From the NCBI RefSeq assembly GCF_000282975.1, contig NZ_ALJC01000050.1, forward strand, positions 39,766 through 103,765: a DNA stretch of 64,000 bases. Reading direction: 5' to 3'. Below the pieces are notes generated by a model that worked only from the letters and a program-made list of their open reading frames with translations, had not been told where the DNA came from and made no database searches. The position numbers were made by a program, and so were the translations under genes. The stretch is from Pseudomonas psychrophila HA-4. Lineage in GTDB: Bacteria > Pseudomonadota > Gammaproteobacteria > Pseudomonadales > Pseudomonadaceae. Shown piece after piece: positions 26,783-37,052 of this stretch. The stretch's first letter is position 1; the number at the start of each line of letters is the position of its first letter.

Positions 26783-28558
26783 ATGCGCCGTTTGTTGTTT
26801 ACCCTGTGCCTACTGTTCGCCCTGCCTACCTTGGGCGCGAGCCTGCTGGACGCCCGTCCCAGCGCAACCCTAGGTGCTATTAATAACAGTGCCGACTTTT
26901 TGCCGGTTCGCGAAGCTTTCAAGCTGAATCTGATCGACACGACGCCCGATAGCATCAAGCTGCGCTTCGTGCCAACTGAAGGCTATTACCTCTACAAGCA
27001 CCGCTTCGCCTTCAAAACCGAACCTGCCGACATCGCTCTGGGCGCGGCACAACTGCCGCCCGGCGAGCAAAAACACGATGAATACTTTGGTGACGTCGAG
27101 GTCTATCACGGCATCCTCGATGTCGACATCCCGCGCCCGGCCAATGATCAACGCCCGTTCACCCTAGTGGTCACCTACCAAGGCTGCGCCGACAAAGGCT
27201 TGTGCTACCCACCGGAAACCGAACGCCTGAGCATTGGCGGCGCACCCGCTTCGCCAGTGGCCACGAGTGGCAATGCGCCCGCAACGTCCTGGAACTGGCG
27301 CGAACTCGCGCTGTTCTTCCTCGCGGGGTTAGGCCTGACGTTTACGCCATGCGTGTTGCCGATGCTGCCGATTTTGTCGGGTGTGGTCTTGCGCGGCCAA
27401 GTCGGGGGGTTGCGTGGCTTTAGCCTGTCGCTGGCCTATGTGCTGCCGATGGCTGCCTGTTTTGCGCTGCTGGGTGCGCTGATGGGCATGTTCGGTGCGC
27501 AACTCAATCTACAAGCCCGCCTGCAATCAGTGTGGGTGCTGGTGCCTTTTGCGCTGTTCTTCGCCATTTTTGCGTTGGCAATGTTTGGCGTGTTCGAGCT
27601 GAAGTTGCCACAGTCAATCAGCAATCGGCTGGACCGTATTGCCGGTCGCACCCAAGGCGGTTCGCTGTGGGGCGCGGCGGTGCTGGGTGTGGTTTCCAGC
27701 TTGCTGGTGTCGCCGTGTGTCTCGGCCCCCTTGGCCGGGGCGCTGCTGTACATCAGCGCCAGTGGCGATGCCTTGGGGGGCGGTTTAAAGCTGTTCGCCC
27801 TCGGACTGGGCATGGGCGCCCCGCTGTTACTGGTCGCCACCGGCGGCGCGGCGTGGCTGCCAAAAAGTGGGCCATGGCTGGTCAGCGTAAAAAACGCCAT
27901 CGGCGTGCTGCTGCTCGGCTTGGCCATCGGTTTGCTCAGCCGTGTGTTGCCCGGCCCGGTCACGTTGTTGCTGATCGGCTTGCTCGCGGCAGGCGTGAGC
28001 CTGTTTCTAGGCACGCTGGAGTTCGTTTACAAAACCCCGAGACAGCGTCTAGCGCAACTGCTGGGGTTGTTGTTGCTGGTGTATGCGCTGGCCTGCTGGT
28101 TCGGCGCGCTGAGCGGTCAAAGTGATCCGTTCAATCCTATCGGCCATTCCCAAGCCGCCAACCCTGCCACCGCCAGCGCGCAAACAACCGGGCAATGGCA
28201 GACCATCACGACCCCGGCGCAGCTCGACAGCGCGTTAGCCGAGGCTAAGGCAGCCGGGCAGCCAGTCTTGCTGGACTGGTACGCCGACTGGTGCATCAGT
28301 TGCAAAGTGATCGAGCACGAGGTGCTGAACAACCCGCAGGTGCTGGATTTGCTCAAAGGCTATCGACTGGTTCGCTTCGATATAACCGCCAGCAATGCCG
28401 AACAACGCGCTCTGCTTGATCGCTACCAATTGTTCGGCCCGCCAGCGCTGATGCTCTTCGGTAAAAATGGCGTAGAAAAAAGTGACCAACGGGTCATCGG
28501 TGAAATCAATGCCGCGGACTTCGCCGAACGTGTCGCCATCGCGAATGACCAGATCTAG
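26783..28558 (+). CDS. dsbD: Thiol:disulfide interchange protein DsbD (DipZ)
   Basis: A 591-residue inner-membrane electron carrier that passes reducing power from cytoplasmic thioredoxin to the periplasm. The signal peptide is RRLLFTLCLLFALPTLGA. The N-terminal alpha domain has the redox pair in GCADKGLCYPPE (residues ~135-146). The membrane domain (~185-455) has the conserved cysteines in FTPCVLPMLP and LVSPCVSAPL. The C-terminal thioredoxin-like domain carries the WCISCK CxxC motif (~510). All redox cysteines are present. The frame reaches 26753, but the ATG at 26783 begins the signal peptide. It is followed by aroQ as in P. aeruginosa (PA4845-PA4846). Confidence 0.95.
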   Translation: MRRLLFTLCLLFALPTLGASLLDARPSATLGAINNSADFLPVREAFKLNLIDTTPDSIKLRFVPTEGYYLYKHRFAFKTEPADIALGAAQLPPGEQKHDEYFGDVEVYHGILDVDIPRPANDQRPFTLVVTYQGCADKGLCYPPETERLSIGGAPASPVATSGNAPATSWNWRELALFFLAGLGLTFTPCVLPMLPILSGVVLRGQVGGLRGFSLSLAYVLPMAACFALLGALMGMFGAQLNLQARLQSVWVLVPFALFFAIFALAMFGVFELKLPQSISNRLDRIAGRTQGGSLWGAAVLGVVSSLLVSPCVSAPLAGALLYISASGDALGGGLKLFALGLGMGAPLLLVATGGAAWLPKSGPWLVSVKNAIGVLLLGLAIGLLSRVLPGPVTLLLIGLLAAGVSLFLGTLEFVYKTPRQRLAQLLGLLLLVYALACWFGALSGQSDPFNPIGHSQAANPATASAQTTGQWQTITTPAQLDSALAEAKAAGQPVLLDWYADWCISCKVIEHEVLNNPQVLDLLKGYRLVRFDITASNAEQRALLDRYQLFGPPALMLFGKNGVEKSDQRVIGEINAADFAERVAIANDQI

Positions 28559-28688
28559 AGCCTTGGTCACAAACTTTTCGCGAACATCGGACATCGTGCT
28601 GGCTATTGTAGACAACTGGACACTGATTCAGCTTTTCGGCATAGTCGCCCGGCGTTAACAATTGCACATAGAAAATAAGGAACAGCAG

Positions 28689-29144
28689 ATGGCGACTTTT
28701 CTGGTTCTGCACGGCCCCAACCTGAACCTGCTAGGCACCCGCGAACCGGGCGTCTACGGCGCGACCACCTTGGCGCAAATCAATCAGGACCTGGAGCAGC
28801 GAGCCCGCGAGGCCGGTCACCATTTGCTCTACCTGCAAAGCAATGCCGAGTATGAATTGATCGACCGAATTCACGCCGCACGCGATGAAGGCGTGGATTT
28901 TATTCTGATCAATCCGGCTGCTTTTACCCACACCAGCGTGGCATTACGTGACGCGCTGCTGGCGGTGAGCATCCCATTCATCGAAGTGCATTTGTCTAAC
29001 GTGCACAAACGCGAACCTTTCCGCCATCACTCCTACTTCTCCGACGTTGCAGTAGGTGTGATCTGCGGCCTTGGCGCCAGCGGTTATCGACTGGCCTTGG
29101 AGGCCGCCCTGGAACAGCTTGAACTACAAGCTAAACGCCCCTGA
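28689..29144 (+). CDS. aroQ: 3-dehydroquinate dehydratase, type II
   Basis: A 151-residue enzyme of the shikimate pathway converting 3-dehydroquinate to 3-dehydroshikimate. Hallmarks are [17 protein letters not shown] (catalytic Tyr loop), [30 protein letters not shown] and [22 protein letters not shown] with the catalytic His. The ATG at 28689 has AAGGA at 28678-28682; an earlier in-frame ATG is not needed. It sits 25 bp before accB and may be co-transcribed with accBC. Confidence 0.96.
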   Translation: MATFLVLHGPNLNLLGTREPGVYGATTLAQINQDLEQRAREAGHHLLYLQSNAEYELIDRIHAARDEGVDFILINPAAFTHTSVALRDALLAVSIPFIEVHLSNVHKREPFRHHSYFSDVAVGVICGLGASGYRLALEAALEQLELQAKRP

Positions 29145-29169
29145 CCGACCCATTGGGAGTTGACGATTC

Positions 29170-29631
29170 ATGGATATCCGTAAAGTTAAGAAACTGATCG
29201 AACTGCTGGAAGAATCCGGCATCGACGAGCTGGAAATTAAAGAAGGCGAAGAGTCCGTACGCATCAGCCGTCACAGCAAAACTCCAGCCCAACAGTTCTA
29301 CGCACCAGCGCCAATGCAACAGGCGCCAGCTGCTGCTCCAGTAGCTGTAGCACCGGTTGCTACCGTGACTGAAGCACCTGCTGCACCAAAACTGAACGGT
29401 TTTGTGGTCAAGTCGCCAATGGTCGGCACTTTCTACCGCACCCCAGCGCCAACTTCGCCTGCCTTCGTTGAAGTCGGCAAGACCGTTAAAGTCGGCGACA
29501 CCATTTGCATCGTTGAAGCGATGAAAATGATGAACCACATCACCGCTGAGAAAGCCGGTGTAATCGAATCCATCCTGGTAGAAAACGGTCAGCCGGTTGA
29601 ATTCGACCAACCGCTGTTCACCATCGTTTGA
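29170..29631 (+). CDS. accB: Biotin carboxyl carrier protein of acetyl-CoA carboxylase
   Basis: A 153-residue BCCP subunit that carries carboxybiotin in the first step of fatty-acid synthesis. The N-terminal domain is followed by a flexible Ala/Pro linker (~45-75) and the biotinyl domain with biotin Lys119 in EAMKMMN. The hallmark thumb-like segment [18 protein letters not shown] is present. It is 17 bp from accC, forming the accBC operon. Confidence 0.97.
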   Translation: MDIRKVKKLIELLEESGIDELEIKEGEESVRISRHSKTPAQQFYAPAPMQQAPAAAPVAVAPVATVTEAPAAPKLNGFVVKSPMVGTFYRTPAPTSPAFVEVGKTVKVGDTICIVEAMKMMNHITAEKAGVIESILVENGQPVEFDQPLFTIV

Positions 29632-29648
29632 ACCACGGGGAGCCAACG

Positions 29649-31007
29649 ATGTTGAAGCCTCAGAAGCTGGAAAAAGTCCTGATCGCCAACCGCGGCGAGA
29701 TCGCCTTGCGCATCCTGCGGGCGTGCAAGGAACTGGGCATCAAGACCGTCGCGGTGTACTCCACTGCTGACAAAGAACTGATGCACCTGGGTCTGGCAGA
29801 CGAAACCGTCTGCATTGGTCCGGCACCAGCCAACCTGTCTTATCTGCACATCCCGGCCATCATCGCGGCGGCCGAAGTGACTGGCGCCACGGCGATCCAC
29901 CCAGGCTACGGCTTCTTGGCTGAAAACGCCGATTTCGCCGAACAAGTCGAGAAATCCGGCTTTGCCTTCATCGGCCCGAAAGCTGACACCATTCGCCTGA
30001 TGGGCGACAAGGTATCGGCCAAGCACGCCATGATCGCTGCTGGCGTTCCGACGGTTCCGGGTTCTGACGGCCCGCTGCCCGAAGACGAAGAAACCGCACT
30101 GCGCATTGGCCGCGAAGTCGGCTACCCAGTGATCATCAAAGCCGCTGGCGGTGGCGGTGGTCGTGGCATGCGCGTTGTAAACCGTGAAGAAGACCTGATC
30201 GAAGCGGCCAAGCAGACCCGCGAAGAAGCCGGCGCTTGGTTCAGCAACCCGATGGTCTACCTCGAAAAATACCTGACCAACCCACGTCACGTGGAAGTCC
30301 AGGTTATTTCCGACGGTCAAGGCAACGCCATCCACTTGGGCGACCGCGATTGCTCGCTGCAACGCCGTCACCAAAAGGTGCTGGAAGAAGCACCGGCACC
30401 GGGTATCGATGAGAAGGCTCGCCAAGAAGTATTGGCGCGTTGCGTCAAGGCGTGCGTCGACATCAACTACCGTGGCGCAGGCACTTTCGAGTTCCTGTAT
30501 GAAAATGGTCGTTTCTACTTCATCGAGATGAACACTCGCGTGCAAGTTGAGCACCCGGTTTCCGAAATGGTCACTGGCATCGACATCGTTAAAGAGATGT
30601 TGAGCATCGCCGCAGGTAACAAGCTGTCGTTCACCCAGGCTGACGTGAATATTCACGGTCACTCGCTGGAATGCCGGATCAACGCTGAGGACCCGGCAAC
30701 GTTCATGCCGAGCCCTGGCTTGGTTAAGCACTTCCACGCACCGGGCGGCAACGGCGTTCGCGTCGACTCGCACCTGTACAGCGGTTACAAGGTTCCGTCC
30801 AACTACGACTCCCTGATCGGCAAGCTGATCACCTGGGGCTCGACCCGTGACGAAGCCATGGCCCGCATGCGCAATGCGCTGGACGAAATCGTGGTCGACG
30901 GGATCAAAACCAACATCCCGCTGCACCGCGATCTAGTGAATGACGAAGGCTTCTGCAAAGGCGGCGTCAACATTCACTACCTGGAACACAAACTGGCTAA
31001 CAAGTAA
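29649..31007 (+). CDS. accC: Biotin carboxylase of acetyl-CoA carboxylase
   Basis: A 452-residue ATP-grasp enzyme that carboxylates biotin on AccB. It has the N-terminal [14 protein letters not shown], the glycine-rich ATP loop [14 protein letters not shown], the [14 protein letters not shown] segment, and [16 protein letters not shown] with catalytic and metal ligands, then the C-terminal domain. The ATG at 29649 follows GGGGAG; an in-frame codon at 29628 is ignored. It ends before a strong terminator. Confidence 0.97.
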   Translation: MLKPQKLEKVLIANRGEIALRILRACKELGIKTVAVYSTADKELMHLGLADETVCIGPAPANLSYLHIPAIIAAAEVTGATAIHPGYGFLAENADFAEQVEKSGFAFIGPKADTIRLMGDKVSAKHAMIAAGVPTVPGSDGPLPEDEETALRIGREVGYPVIIKAAGGGGGRGMRVVNREEDLIEAAKQTREEAGAWFSNPMVYLEKYLTNPRHVEVQVISDGQGNAIHLGDRDCSLQRRHQKVLEEAPAPGIDEKARQEVLARCVKACVDINYRGAGTFEFLYENGRFYFIEMNTRVQVEHPVSEMVTGIDIVKEMLSIAAGNKLSFTQADVNIHGHSLECRINAEDPATFMPSPGLVKHFHAPGGNGVRVDSHLYSGYKVPSNYDSLIGKLITWGSTRDEAMARMRNALDEIVVDGIKTNIPLHRDLVNDEGFCKGGVNIHYLEHKLANK

Positions 31008-31022
31008 GTTTGTTTTCTGCTC

Positions 31023-31050
31023 AACAAAGCCGCTTTCGAGCGGCTTTGTT
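31023..31050 (+). terminator. Terminator after accC
   Basis: A perfect 12-bp stem (31023-31034 with 31039-31050) with a TTCG loop and a TTTGTT 3' side, 16 bp after the accC stop codon. It may also serve the convergent TonB receptor gene. Confidence 0.85.
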
Positions 31051-31106
31051 GTGTCTGGAGGCGAGGCTGTAGACCTCCCGACTGTAAAGCTGATTTTGGC
31101 CCTGGC

Positions 31107-33215
31107 TTACCAATCAATCGAATAACTGGCGCCCAGCGTCCGGCCTTGTGCATTGGCATAAGGTGCGCGGGCATTGGCTTGGGCGAAGGCGTTTTCGTAG
31201 GTTCGATTGCTCAGGTTGTAAATGCCACCTTCCAGTCGCCCCCGCGGCAACTCGACCGAACCCAACAGGTCGACCAGGGTGTAGCCGTTGATCTCGCGAC
31301 CATTGTTGTCTTTGGCCGCCGCGTCGTAGCTGGCAAGTCGCATGGCCTGCAGGCGCAGGTCGTAGGCGTCTTCTTTATAGCCGACAAACACCGTGGTTTT
31401 AGCAGGCGATACGCGGGTCGCCGGCAAGTCGATCCATTTGCCGTTTTGCCGGGTTTCACCTTTAGCCCAAGCATAGGTGCCGCCCAGCGACCATCTGTCG
31501 GTCATGCGCCAGATCAAATTGTTCTCGATGCCGCGCACGCGTTCCTTCTGGTTGATCAAGCGTAATACCCGATCGTTGGCATCGTAGAACTGCGTCACAT
31601 CTGAAGTGTTTTCATAGACCGTGGTGTCGGCTTGCCACTGATCCCAGTTACCCCGCCATCCCAACTCGTAGCTGTTGACCTTGATGGCTTGGGCATTAAG
31701 GCTTTGGATATTGAAGTTGCTCTGCACGTCACGCATAAAACGCTGGAGGTCCGGCAGTGAAAAGCCCTGGCTGAAGTTGGCAAACACATCCTGATTGCCA
31801 CTCAGGTGGTAAACCGCGCCAAGGTTATAGAGCGTGGCGCCATAGTTAAGCGTGTCGCCGGGCAAGACCGCACGCTTGCCGGTTTGCACGATTTCGCCAT
31901 AGGCAATGCTGTCGGCGACTTTGCTTTCGATCCATTCACGGCGAACACCACCCCGTAGCGTCCAGTCGCCGATGTCCCAAGACATTTGCCCGAACAGCGC
32001 TTTGGTGGTGGTGTTAATGTCCGGGCCCAGCTCAAACGTTTCGCCTGTTTTGCTGTAAACCAGACCGTTGGCGGTGTACTGATCGCCACGTTGGCGGGAG
32101 TGCTCATTGTCATAGTCAGCGCCCCACACCAGGTTGCCGGTCGCCTTGCCGATGGACGGGAGCGCGCTGTCGATGGCCGCCCGCAAGCCATACACATCCT
32201 GCACGCTGTTGTTGTTCGAAATTCCGGCCTTGCCGCGTGCCAAATCAGGAAAGAACAGCGCGTCGGCACGCCGCCAATAGCTTTCTATCTGCAAGCCTTG
32301 CCCATAGAAATCCGCGTCGCTGTAGTTAAGATTGACGGCCTGGGTGTGGGTGTATGGCTGGTCATCCAGCACTAAACCTTTAATCGCCACGGCCTGCTGC
32401 TTGTTACTCGGATCTTTGGTGTAGCCGGTGTCTTGCTGATCCTTGTAGTCCTGCAAAGACAAGCTCAGCTTTTTGTCGGCATCCAGTTCATAACCGAAAC
32501 GACCTTGAAGGTCATAGGTTTCGGTGTCCATGTTGCTGCCCTGCGAAGTGTCCTGGGGTATGCGCTTGCCGTCACCATCGAACAGATCGTTACGCTGCAC
32601 CCCACCTGCCGAAACATACCAGTCCAACGCATCTTTACGCCCGGTGGCACTTTGAAAAAGCTCGTAGGCAAAACCTTTGGAGTTGAGGTTTGTGCCCGTC
32701 GTCAGCCCCAGACGGCTACTAAAAGCGAGGTCCTGCCCCTGATTGCGCTTGGTAATGATGTTGATGATCCCGCCCGAAGCTCCGGCGCCATAAACACTAC
32801 TGGCCCCCGATACCACCTCAATGCGTTCGATACTGGAGGGCGAAATGCTATTGAGTTGGCGAAAGTTGTCTCGCGTGGAGTTTTGCGAAACGCCGTCAAT
32901 CAGCACCAGGATGCTTCGCCCGCGCAGGGTCTGTCCGAAGTTGCTCATCCCGCCGGACGACGGCGCAATACCTGGCACCAGTTGACCAAGAATGTCGGAT
33001 ACCCGACGCCCCGCTCCGCTCTGCTCGCGTATTTGTTGCTCGTCAATGACCTGCACCGAGCCCGGAATCGACGCAATAGTGGCTTCAGTTCGCGTGGCCG
33101 AAACCACAGTGGCCTGCATGTTCAGTGCACCGGGTGAAGTATCGTCTTCGGCCCATGCCGTGAGGCTCAAGGAACTGAACGCTGCCATCAGAAAAGGGAG
33201 TTTGCTTCGAGTCAT
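31107..33215 (-). CDS. TonB-dependent siderophore receptor, IutA/ChtA-like
   Basis: A 702-residue outer-membrane receptor. It has a signal peptide (PFLMAAFSSLSLTAWA), a TonB-box region (NMQATVVSATRTEA), a plug domain (~50-165: GRRVSDILGQLVPGIAPSSGG, LRGRSILVLIDGVSQNS, VVSGASSVYGAGASGGIINIIT) and a 22-strand barrel ending in GASYSIDW. The plug and features such as FSQGFSLPDLQRF, VNSYELGWRG, GYTLVDLLGSVELPRG and YNLSNRTY closely resemble E. coli IutA and the related ChtA/RhtA receptors for citrate-hydroxamate siderophores such as aerobactin. Exact ligand is inference. A strong Fur box lies 189 bp upstream. It is inserted between accC and prmA, which are close neighbours in P. aeruginosa. Confidence 0.88.
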   Translation of the reverse strand: MTRSKLPFLMAAFSSLSLTAWAEDDTSPGALNMQATVVSATRTEATIASIPGSVQVIDEQQIREQSGAGRRVSDILGQLVPGIAPSSGGMSNFGQTLRGRSILVLIDGVSQNSTRDNFRQLNSISPSSIERIEVVSGASSVYGAGASGGIINIITKRNQGQDLAFSSRLGLTTGTNLNSKGFAYELFQSATGRKDALDWYVSAGGVQRNDLFDGDGKRIPQDTSQGSNMDTETYDLQGRFGYELDADKKLSLSLQDYKDQQDTGYTKDPSNKQQAVAIKGLVLDDQPYTHTQAVNLNYSDADFYGQGLQIESYWRRADALFFPDLARGKAGISNNNSVQDVYGLRAAIDSALPSIGKATGNLVWGADYDNEHSRQRGDQYTANGLVYSKTGETFELGPDINTTTKALFGQMSWDIGDWTLRGGVRREWIESKVADSIAYGEIVQTGKRAVLPGDTLNYGATLYNLGAVYHLSGNQDVFANFSQGFSLPDLQRFMRDVQSNFNIQSLNAQAIKVNSYELGWRGNWDQWQADTTVYENTSDVTQFYDANDRVLRLINQKERVRGIENNLIWRMTDRWSLGGTYAWAKGETRQNGKWIDLPATRVSPAKTTVFVGYKEDAYDLRLQAMRLASYDAAAKDNNGREINGYTLVDLLGSVELPRGRLEGGIYNLSNRTYENAFAQANARAPYANAQGRTLGASYSIDW

Positions 33216-33312
33216 GATCTGAGCTCTGGTTAGTTATTGTGGTTAGCAGTCGATAAAGCGTGAGATACCGTTGAAGCCCCGCGGCCCCAATGACGCAGCA
33301 ACAAGTGTTGTG

Positions 33313-33333
33313 CTAATTCCAGGGCCAAAACAT
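33313..33333 (-). CDS. Possible six-codon leader ORF (MFWPWN) before the siderophore receptor
   Basis: ATG TTT TGG CCC TGG AAT TAG on the minus strand, with a full AAGGAG ribosome site (33343-33348) nine bases upstream. It lies in the leader between the Fur box and the receptor gene. Two Trp codons in six, and the location, suggest a regulatory leader peptide or translational relay. It may be chance, since very short ORFs are common; only the strong ribosome site argues for it. Confidence 0.35.
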   Translation of the reverse strand: MFWPWN

Positions 33334-33403
33334 GACGTCCAACTCCTTAGGCTGACGATGGATCTCCTTATCCAGACAGAAAACGGGGCGAGAGTACGCG
33401 GCC

Positions 33404-33418
33404 TGAAAATTATTATCA
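33404..33418 (-). promoter_or_regulatory. Fur box upstream of the siderophore receptor gene
   Basis: On the minus strand TGATAATAATTTTCA matches the 7-1-7 Fur consensus TGATAAT-N-ATTATCA at 13 of 14 positions. It is the expected operator for iron repression of the receptor gene. The 417-bp gap 33216-33632 otherwise holds the leader ORF and the prmA promoter region; no further gene was seen. Confidence 0.8.
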
Positions 33419-33632
33419 AATGGTAATCAGTGCTATTTGAGGTCGGCTTTTAAGCTTCCTACGGGCTTTGTTACCTTGAGATTTCCCATCAATGCGACAG
33501 CTGACATCACCTTCGTCTCACAACGGCTAGTTGCGCTCTTTTTGCATACCACCCAAGCCCACGCTCGCGTAAACTGGCGCGTTTCTCGCAGCCCTTCTGG
33601 CTGCACACTCTTATTTTTCAAAGGTGCCCGCC

Positions 33633-34511
33633 ATGCCTTGGCTGCAAGTACGCCTCGCCATCAGCCCAGAACAAGCCGAAACCTACGAAGACGCGTTCCT
33701 CGAAGTCGGCGCCGTTTCTGTCACGTTTATGGATGCCGAAGACCAACCGATCTTCGAGCCAGAACTCAACACCACCCCGCTGTGGTCGCACACCCATTTG
33801 CTGGCACTGTTCGAAGGCGACACCGAAGCTGAGCTCGTGCTGTCTCATCTAGAACTGCTGACCGGCTCGCCGCTGCCTGAGCACCACGCCGAAGTCATCG
33901 AAGACCAAGACTGGGAACGCAGCTGGATGGATAATTTCGAGCCGATGCGTTTTGGCCAGCGCTTGTGGATCGTCCCAAGCTGGCACGCCGCTCCTGAGCC
34001 TGAAGCCGTCAACCTGCTGCTCGATCCGGGCCTGGCCTTCGGCACCGGCACCCACCCCACCACCGCGCTGTGCCTCGAATGGCTGGACGGTCAGGACCTC
34101 AAAGACTGCAACGTGCTGGACTTCGGCTGCGGCTCGGGCATTTTGGCCATCGCCGCGCTGCTGCTGGGCGCCAAAGAAGCGGTCGGCACCGATATCGACG
34201 TGCAAGCACTGGAAGCTTCGCGCGATAACGCCGGGCGCAACCACATCGCTCCCGAGCTGTTCCCGCTGTACTTGCCAGAAGACCTGCCTCAGGTTCAGGC
34301 CGATGTACTGGTTGCCAACATTCTGGCCGGCCCGCTGGTCTCGCTGGCACCACAACTGTCGAGCCTGGTCAAGCCAGGTGGCCGTTTAGCACTGTCCGGC
34401 ATCCTCGCCGAACAAGGCGAAGATGTCGCCGCAGCTTATGCTCAAGACTTTGATCTGGACCCCATTGCCAATCGCGATGGCTGGGTGCGCATCAGTGGTC
34501 GTCGGCGCTAG
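33633..34511 (+). CDS. prmA: Ribosomal protein L11 methyltransferase
   Basis: A 292-residue SAM-dependent enzyme that trimethylates ribosomal protein L11. An N-terminal substrate-recognition domain ([15 protein letters not shown]) precedes a Rossmann methyltransferase domain with [34 protein letters not shown] (SAM loop) and [12 protein letters not shown] (NILA motif). Length matches P. aeruginosa PrmA. The frame includes a GTG at 33624, but the ATG at 33633 is eight bases from AAAGG and gives the standard N-terminus. Confidence 0.96.
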   Translation: MPWLQVRLAISPEQAETYEDAFLEVGAVSVTFMDAEDQPIFEPELNTTPLWSHTHLLALFEGDTEAELVLSHLELLTGSPLPEHHAEVIEDQDWERSWMDNFEPMRFGQRLWIVPSWHAAPEPEAVNLLLDPGLAFGTGTHPTTALCLEWLDGQDLKDCNVLDFGCGSGILAIAALLLGAKEAVGTDIDVQALEASRDNAGRNHIAPELFPLYLPEDLPQVQADVLVANILAGPLVSLAPQLSSLVKPGGRLALSGILAEQGEDVAAAYAQDFDLDPIANRDGWVRISGRRR

Positions 34512-34541
34512 AATGACCGCCTGCCTAACCCGGATGGCCGC

Positions 34542-35810
34542 ATGAGCGATAGCTTCGTAACACAGTGCCCACATTGCCAAACCAGCTTCCGTGTCAGCCA
34601 CTCTCAATTGAGCATGGCTCGCGGAGTGGTGCGCTGTGGTGCCTGCCTGCAAGTGTTCAATGCCGCACAGCAACTGCTGAATAAAGGCACTGAAAAAGAG
34701 CAGTTGCCCACAACTGTGACGCCACTTGCGGCAGAGCCCGAGGTAATCGAGCCGCCAGTCGTGCCCAAGGCAGTCAAGCCTGCGCACTGGGAAGCGGCCG
34801 AACTGGACCTCGAACATCTGGATCTGGACAAAGAACTGGCCAAGCTTGAAGAGCTGGAAATTCAGCCCAGCAAAAGTTTTGGCCAGCCGCACAAGAGCAG
34901 AGACAGCGCCCTGAGCGCACGTCGTGACACGGTCGACGCAGAAGAAGGCCAGTGGTCTGACAGCCTTTTCAGCGACTCGGCGGCAGAACGCGCCGAGACG
35001 TCGGCCCTCGCCGCCAAGGCCGCAGAAAAAGCCATCGAGCAAGACATCGAGCCTGCTGACACAGGGCGCACTGAACCGTCTCTGTCCCTGGACCTCGACG
35101 AGCCCGATGACACACCACCGCTCAAGTTATCCAAAGAGGATCACGATGAGCTTGGGGGTCGCGTCGAACACCTGTCGGCCATTGATGACAACGATGACGA
35201 TGAGCCACTGGCCCCGCCATCGCTGGTCAAACACACACACAAACGCAGCGAGCCGGGCGTGCGTGAGGACATGTTGCAGGATCTGGTAGACGACCCTTTA
35301 CACCTGGACTGGCAAAAACGTCGCACGCCGTGGGGCAAGCGTCTGTTCTGGATGTTATTGGTGCTGCTGGCCGCTGCAGCACTGGCCGGGCAATACATTG
35401 CCAATCACTTCGACGAACTGGCCCGCCAAGACCAATATCGCCCACTGTTTCAGCAACTGTGCCCGCAAATTGGCTGCACGGTGCCCACTAAGGTCGACAT
35501 AGATCGCATTAAAAGCAGCAACCTGGTGGTACGTAGCCACCCTGAGTTCGCCGGAGCGCTGGTGGTGGATGCGATCCTCTACAACCGCGCCCCGTTTTCT
35601 CAGCCCTTTCCGCTGCTTGAACTGCGTTTTGCCGACCTGAACGGAAAAATGATCGCCAGTCGTCGCTTCAAGCCCGGCGAATACCTGAGTGGCGACCTGA
35701 CCGGCAAGACTGAAATGCCGCCTCAGACGCCTATTCACATTGCTTTAGACATCCTTGACCCTGGCCCGAAAGCGGTGAATTACAGCCTGAGTTTTCATTC
35801 CCCGGAATGA
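34542..35810 (+). CDS. Zinc-ribbon and DUF3426 membrane protein
   Basis: A 422-residue protein of unknown function. The N-terminal MJ0042-type zinc finger has CPHC and CGAC pairs (residues ~9-35). A long acidic, Asp/Glu-rich disordered region (~50-260) follows. One transmembrane helix (LFWMLLVLLAAAALAGQYI, ~270-288) precedes a periplasmic DUF3426 domain with a CPQIGC pair (~305-310) and LELRFADLNGK. The orientation (zinc finger in, DUF3426 out) is inferred from the single helix. It lies 30 bp after prmA, as PA4851 follows prmA in PAO1. Confidence 0.85.
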   Translation: MSDSFVTQCPHCQTSFRVSHSQLSMARGVVRCGACLQVFNAAQQLLNKGTEKEQLPTTVTPLAAEPEVIEPPVVPKAVKPAHWEAAELDLEHLDLDKELAKLEELEIQPSKSFGQPHKSRDSALSARRDTVDAEEGQWSDSLFSDSAAERAETSALAAKAAEKAIEQDIEPADTGRTEPSLSLDLDEPDDTPPLKLSKEDHDELGGRVEHLSAIDDNDDDEPLAPPSLVKHTHKRSEPGVREDMLQDLVDDPLHLDWQKRRTPWGKRLFWMLLVLLAAAALAGQYIANHFDELARQDQYRPLFQQLCPQIGCTVPTKVDIDRIKSSNLVVRSHPEFAGALVVDAILYNRAPFSQPFPLLELRFADLNGKMIASRRFKPGEYLSGDLTGKTEMPPQTPIHIALDILDPGPKAVNYSLSFHSPE

Positions 35811-36038
35811 GCGCGCTGCGCTTTTAGCGATAAGCGGCAAGCCGCAAGTTAGAAGCTAAGAGCAGATTTGCTTCTTCTTGCAGCTCGAAGCTCGAAGCTT
35901 GCAGCTGGCTGAAAGCTAGCTTTCAGCCCCAATTGTTCAAAAATCATCCAATTTCGTCTTTATCCAGTCATCGAGAGCGGGTATCATGCCAACCCTTTTT
36001 CGAACTCCCAAGATCCGGCCCCACAACAGGGAAGTCCT
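35811..36038. repeat. Intergenic repeat region with a perfect 22-bp palindrome
   Basis: The gap before dusB contains AAGCGGCAAGCCGCAAG and repeated GCTCGAAGCTCGAAGCTTGCAGCT motifs. A perfect 22-bp palindrome follows at 35907-35928 (GGCTGAAAGCT and its inverse). The AGCTTGCAGC motif recurs in the purH-purD gap, so both belong to one repeat family. The dusB promoter is probably near the TATCAT at about 35981-35986. Confidence 0.6.
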
Positions 36039-37052
36039 ATGTCGGCGGTACGCATCGGCCCATATACATTGCACAACGGTTTGATTCTCGCCCCTATGGC
36101 GGGTGTCACCGACCAGCCCTTTCGTCAGCTTTGTCGGCGGATGGGCGCAGGTCTGGTCGTTTCGGAAATGGTGACCAGTGACATGAGTCTCTGGAACAGT
36201 CGTAAATCGCGCCTGCGCATGATTCACGACGGTGATCCCGAGCCCCGCTCGGTACAGATCGCCGGCGGCGATGCACAGATGCTGGCAGATGCCGCCAGGG
36301 CCAACGTGGAACTGGGTGCACAGATTATTGATATCAACATGGGCTGCCCGGCAAAAAAGGTCTGCAACAAGGCCGCCGGCTCCGCGTTGCTGAAAGACGA
36401 AGTCTTGGTGAACGAGATCCTGCAGGCCGTTGTGGCTGCGGTTGATGTGCCGGTCACCCTGAAGATCCGAACCGGCTGGGACCGGGACAACAAGAACGGC
36501 CTCACGGTGGCAAAAATCGCCGAACAGGCCGGGATTCAAGCGTTAGCGGTTCACGGTAGAACCCGTGCCGACTTGTACACCGGGGACGCCGAGTACGACA
36601 CCATCGCCGCGATCAAGCAGGCGGTGTCGATCCCGGTGTTTGCCAACGGCGACATCGATTCACCCCACAAGGCCCGGCATGTGCTCAACGCCACCGGCGC
36701 TGATGGGCTGTTAATAGGCAGGGCGGCTCAAGGGCGGCCCTGGATTTTCCGCGAAGTTGATCATTTTCTGCGTACCGGCCAGCTGTTGCCGGCACCGGAG
36801 ATGAGCGAAGTGGAACGTATTCTGCTAGAGCATCTGGCCGCACTGCACACCTTCTATGGGGAGGTATTGGGGGTACGTATTGCCCGCAAGCATGTCGGTT
36901 GGTATCTCGCAACCTTGCCGGGCGCCAAGGAGTTCCGCGCCCACTTCAATCGTTTAGAAGATACGGAAGCACAATGCGCCAACGTTCAGGCGTTTTTCGC
37001 CGAACGACACAAGAGCCTGGCAACAGGGGACGAAGGATGGGTGGCCGCATGA
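36039..37052 (+). CDS. dusB: tRNA-dihydrouridine synthase B
   Basis: A 337-residue flavoenzyme reducing uridine in the tRNA D-loop. It has the N-terminal [22 protein letters not shown], the catalytic-Cys motif [28 protein letters not shown] and the FMN-phosphate region [18 protein letters not shown]-terminal helical domain follows. Its last codon overlaps the fis start (ATGA at 37049-37052), the classical dusB-fis operon of gamma-proteobacteria. Confidence 0.96.
   Translation: MSAVRIGPYTLHNGLILAPMAGVTDQPFRQLCRRMGAGLVVSEMVTSDMSLWNSRKSRLRMIHDGDPEPRSVQIAGGDAQMLADAARANVELGAQIIDINMGCPAKKVCNKAAGSALLKDEVLVNEILQAVVAAVDVPVTLKIRTGWDRDNKNGLTVAKIAEQAGIQALAVHGRTRADLYTGDAEYDTIAAIKQAVSIPVFANGDIDSPHKARHVLNATGADGLLIGRAAQGRPWIFREVDHFLRTGQLLPAPEMSEVERILLEHLAALHTFYGEVLGVRIARKHVGWYLATLPGAKEFRAHFNRLEDTEAQCANVQAFFAERHKSLATGDEGWVAA

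Noticed and set aside
29589..30926. 445-codon minus-strand ORF across accC
   Set aside because: Entirely antisense to the well-conserved accC, and the product has no recognisable motif.
33433..33621. 62-codon minus-strand ORF between the siderophore receptor and prmA
   Set aside because: No ribosome site or motif, and it runs into the prmA leader; probably chance.
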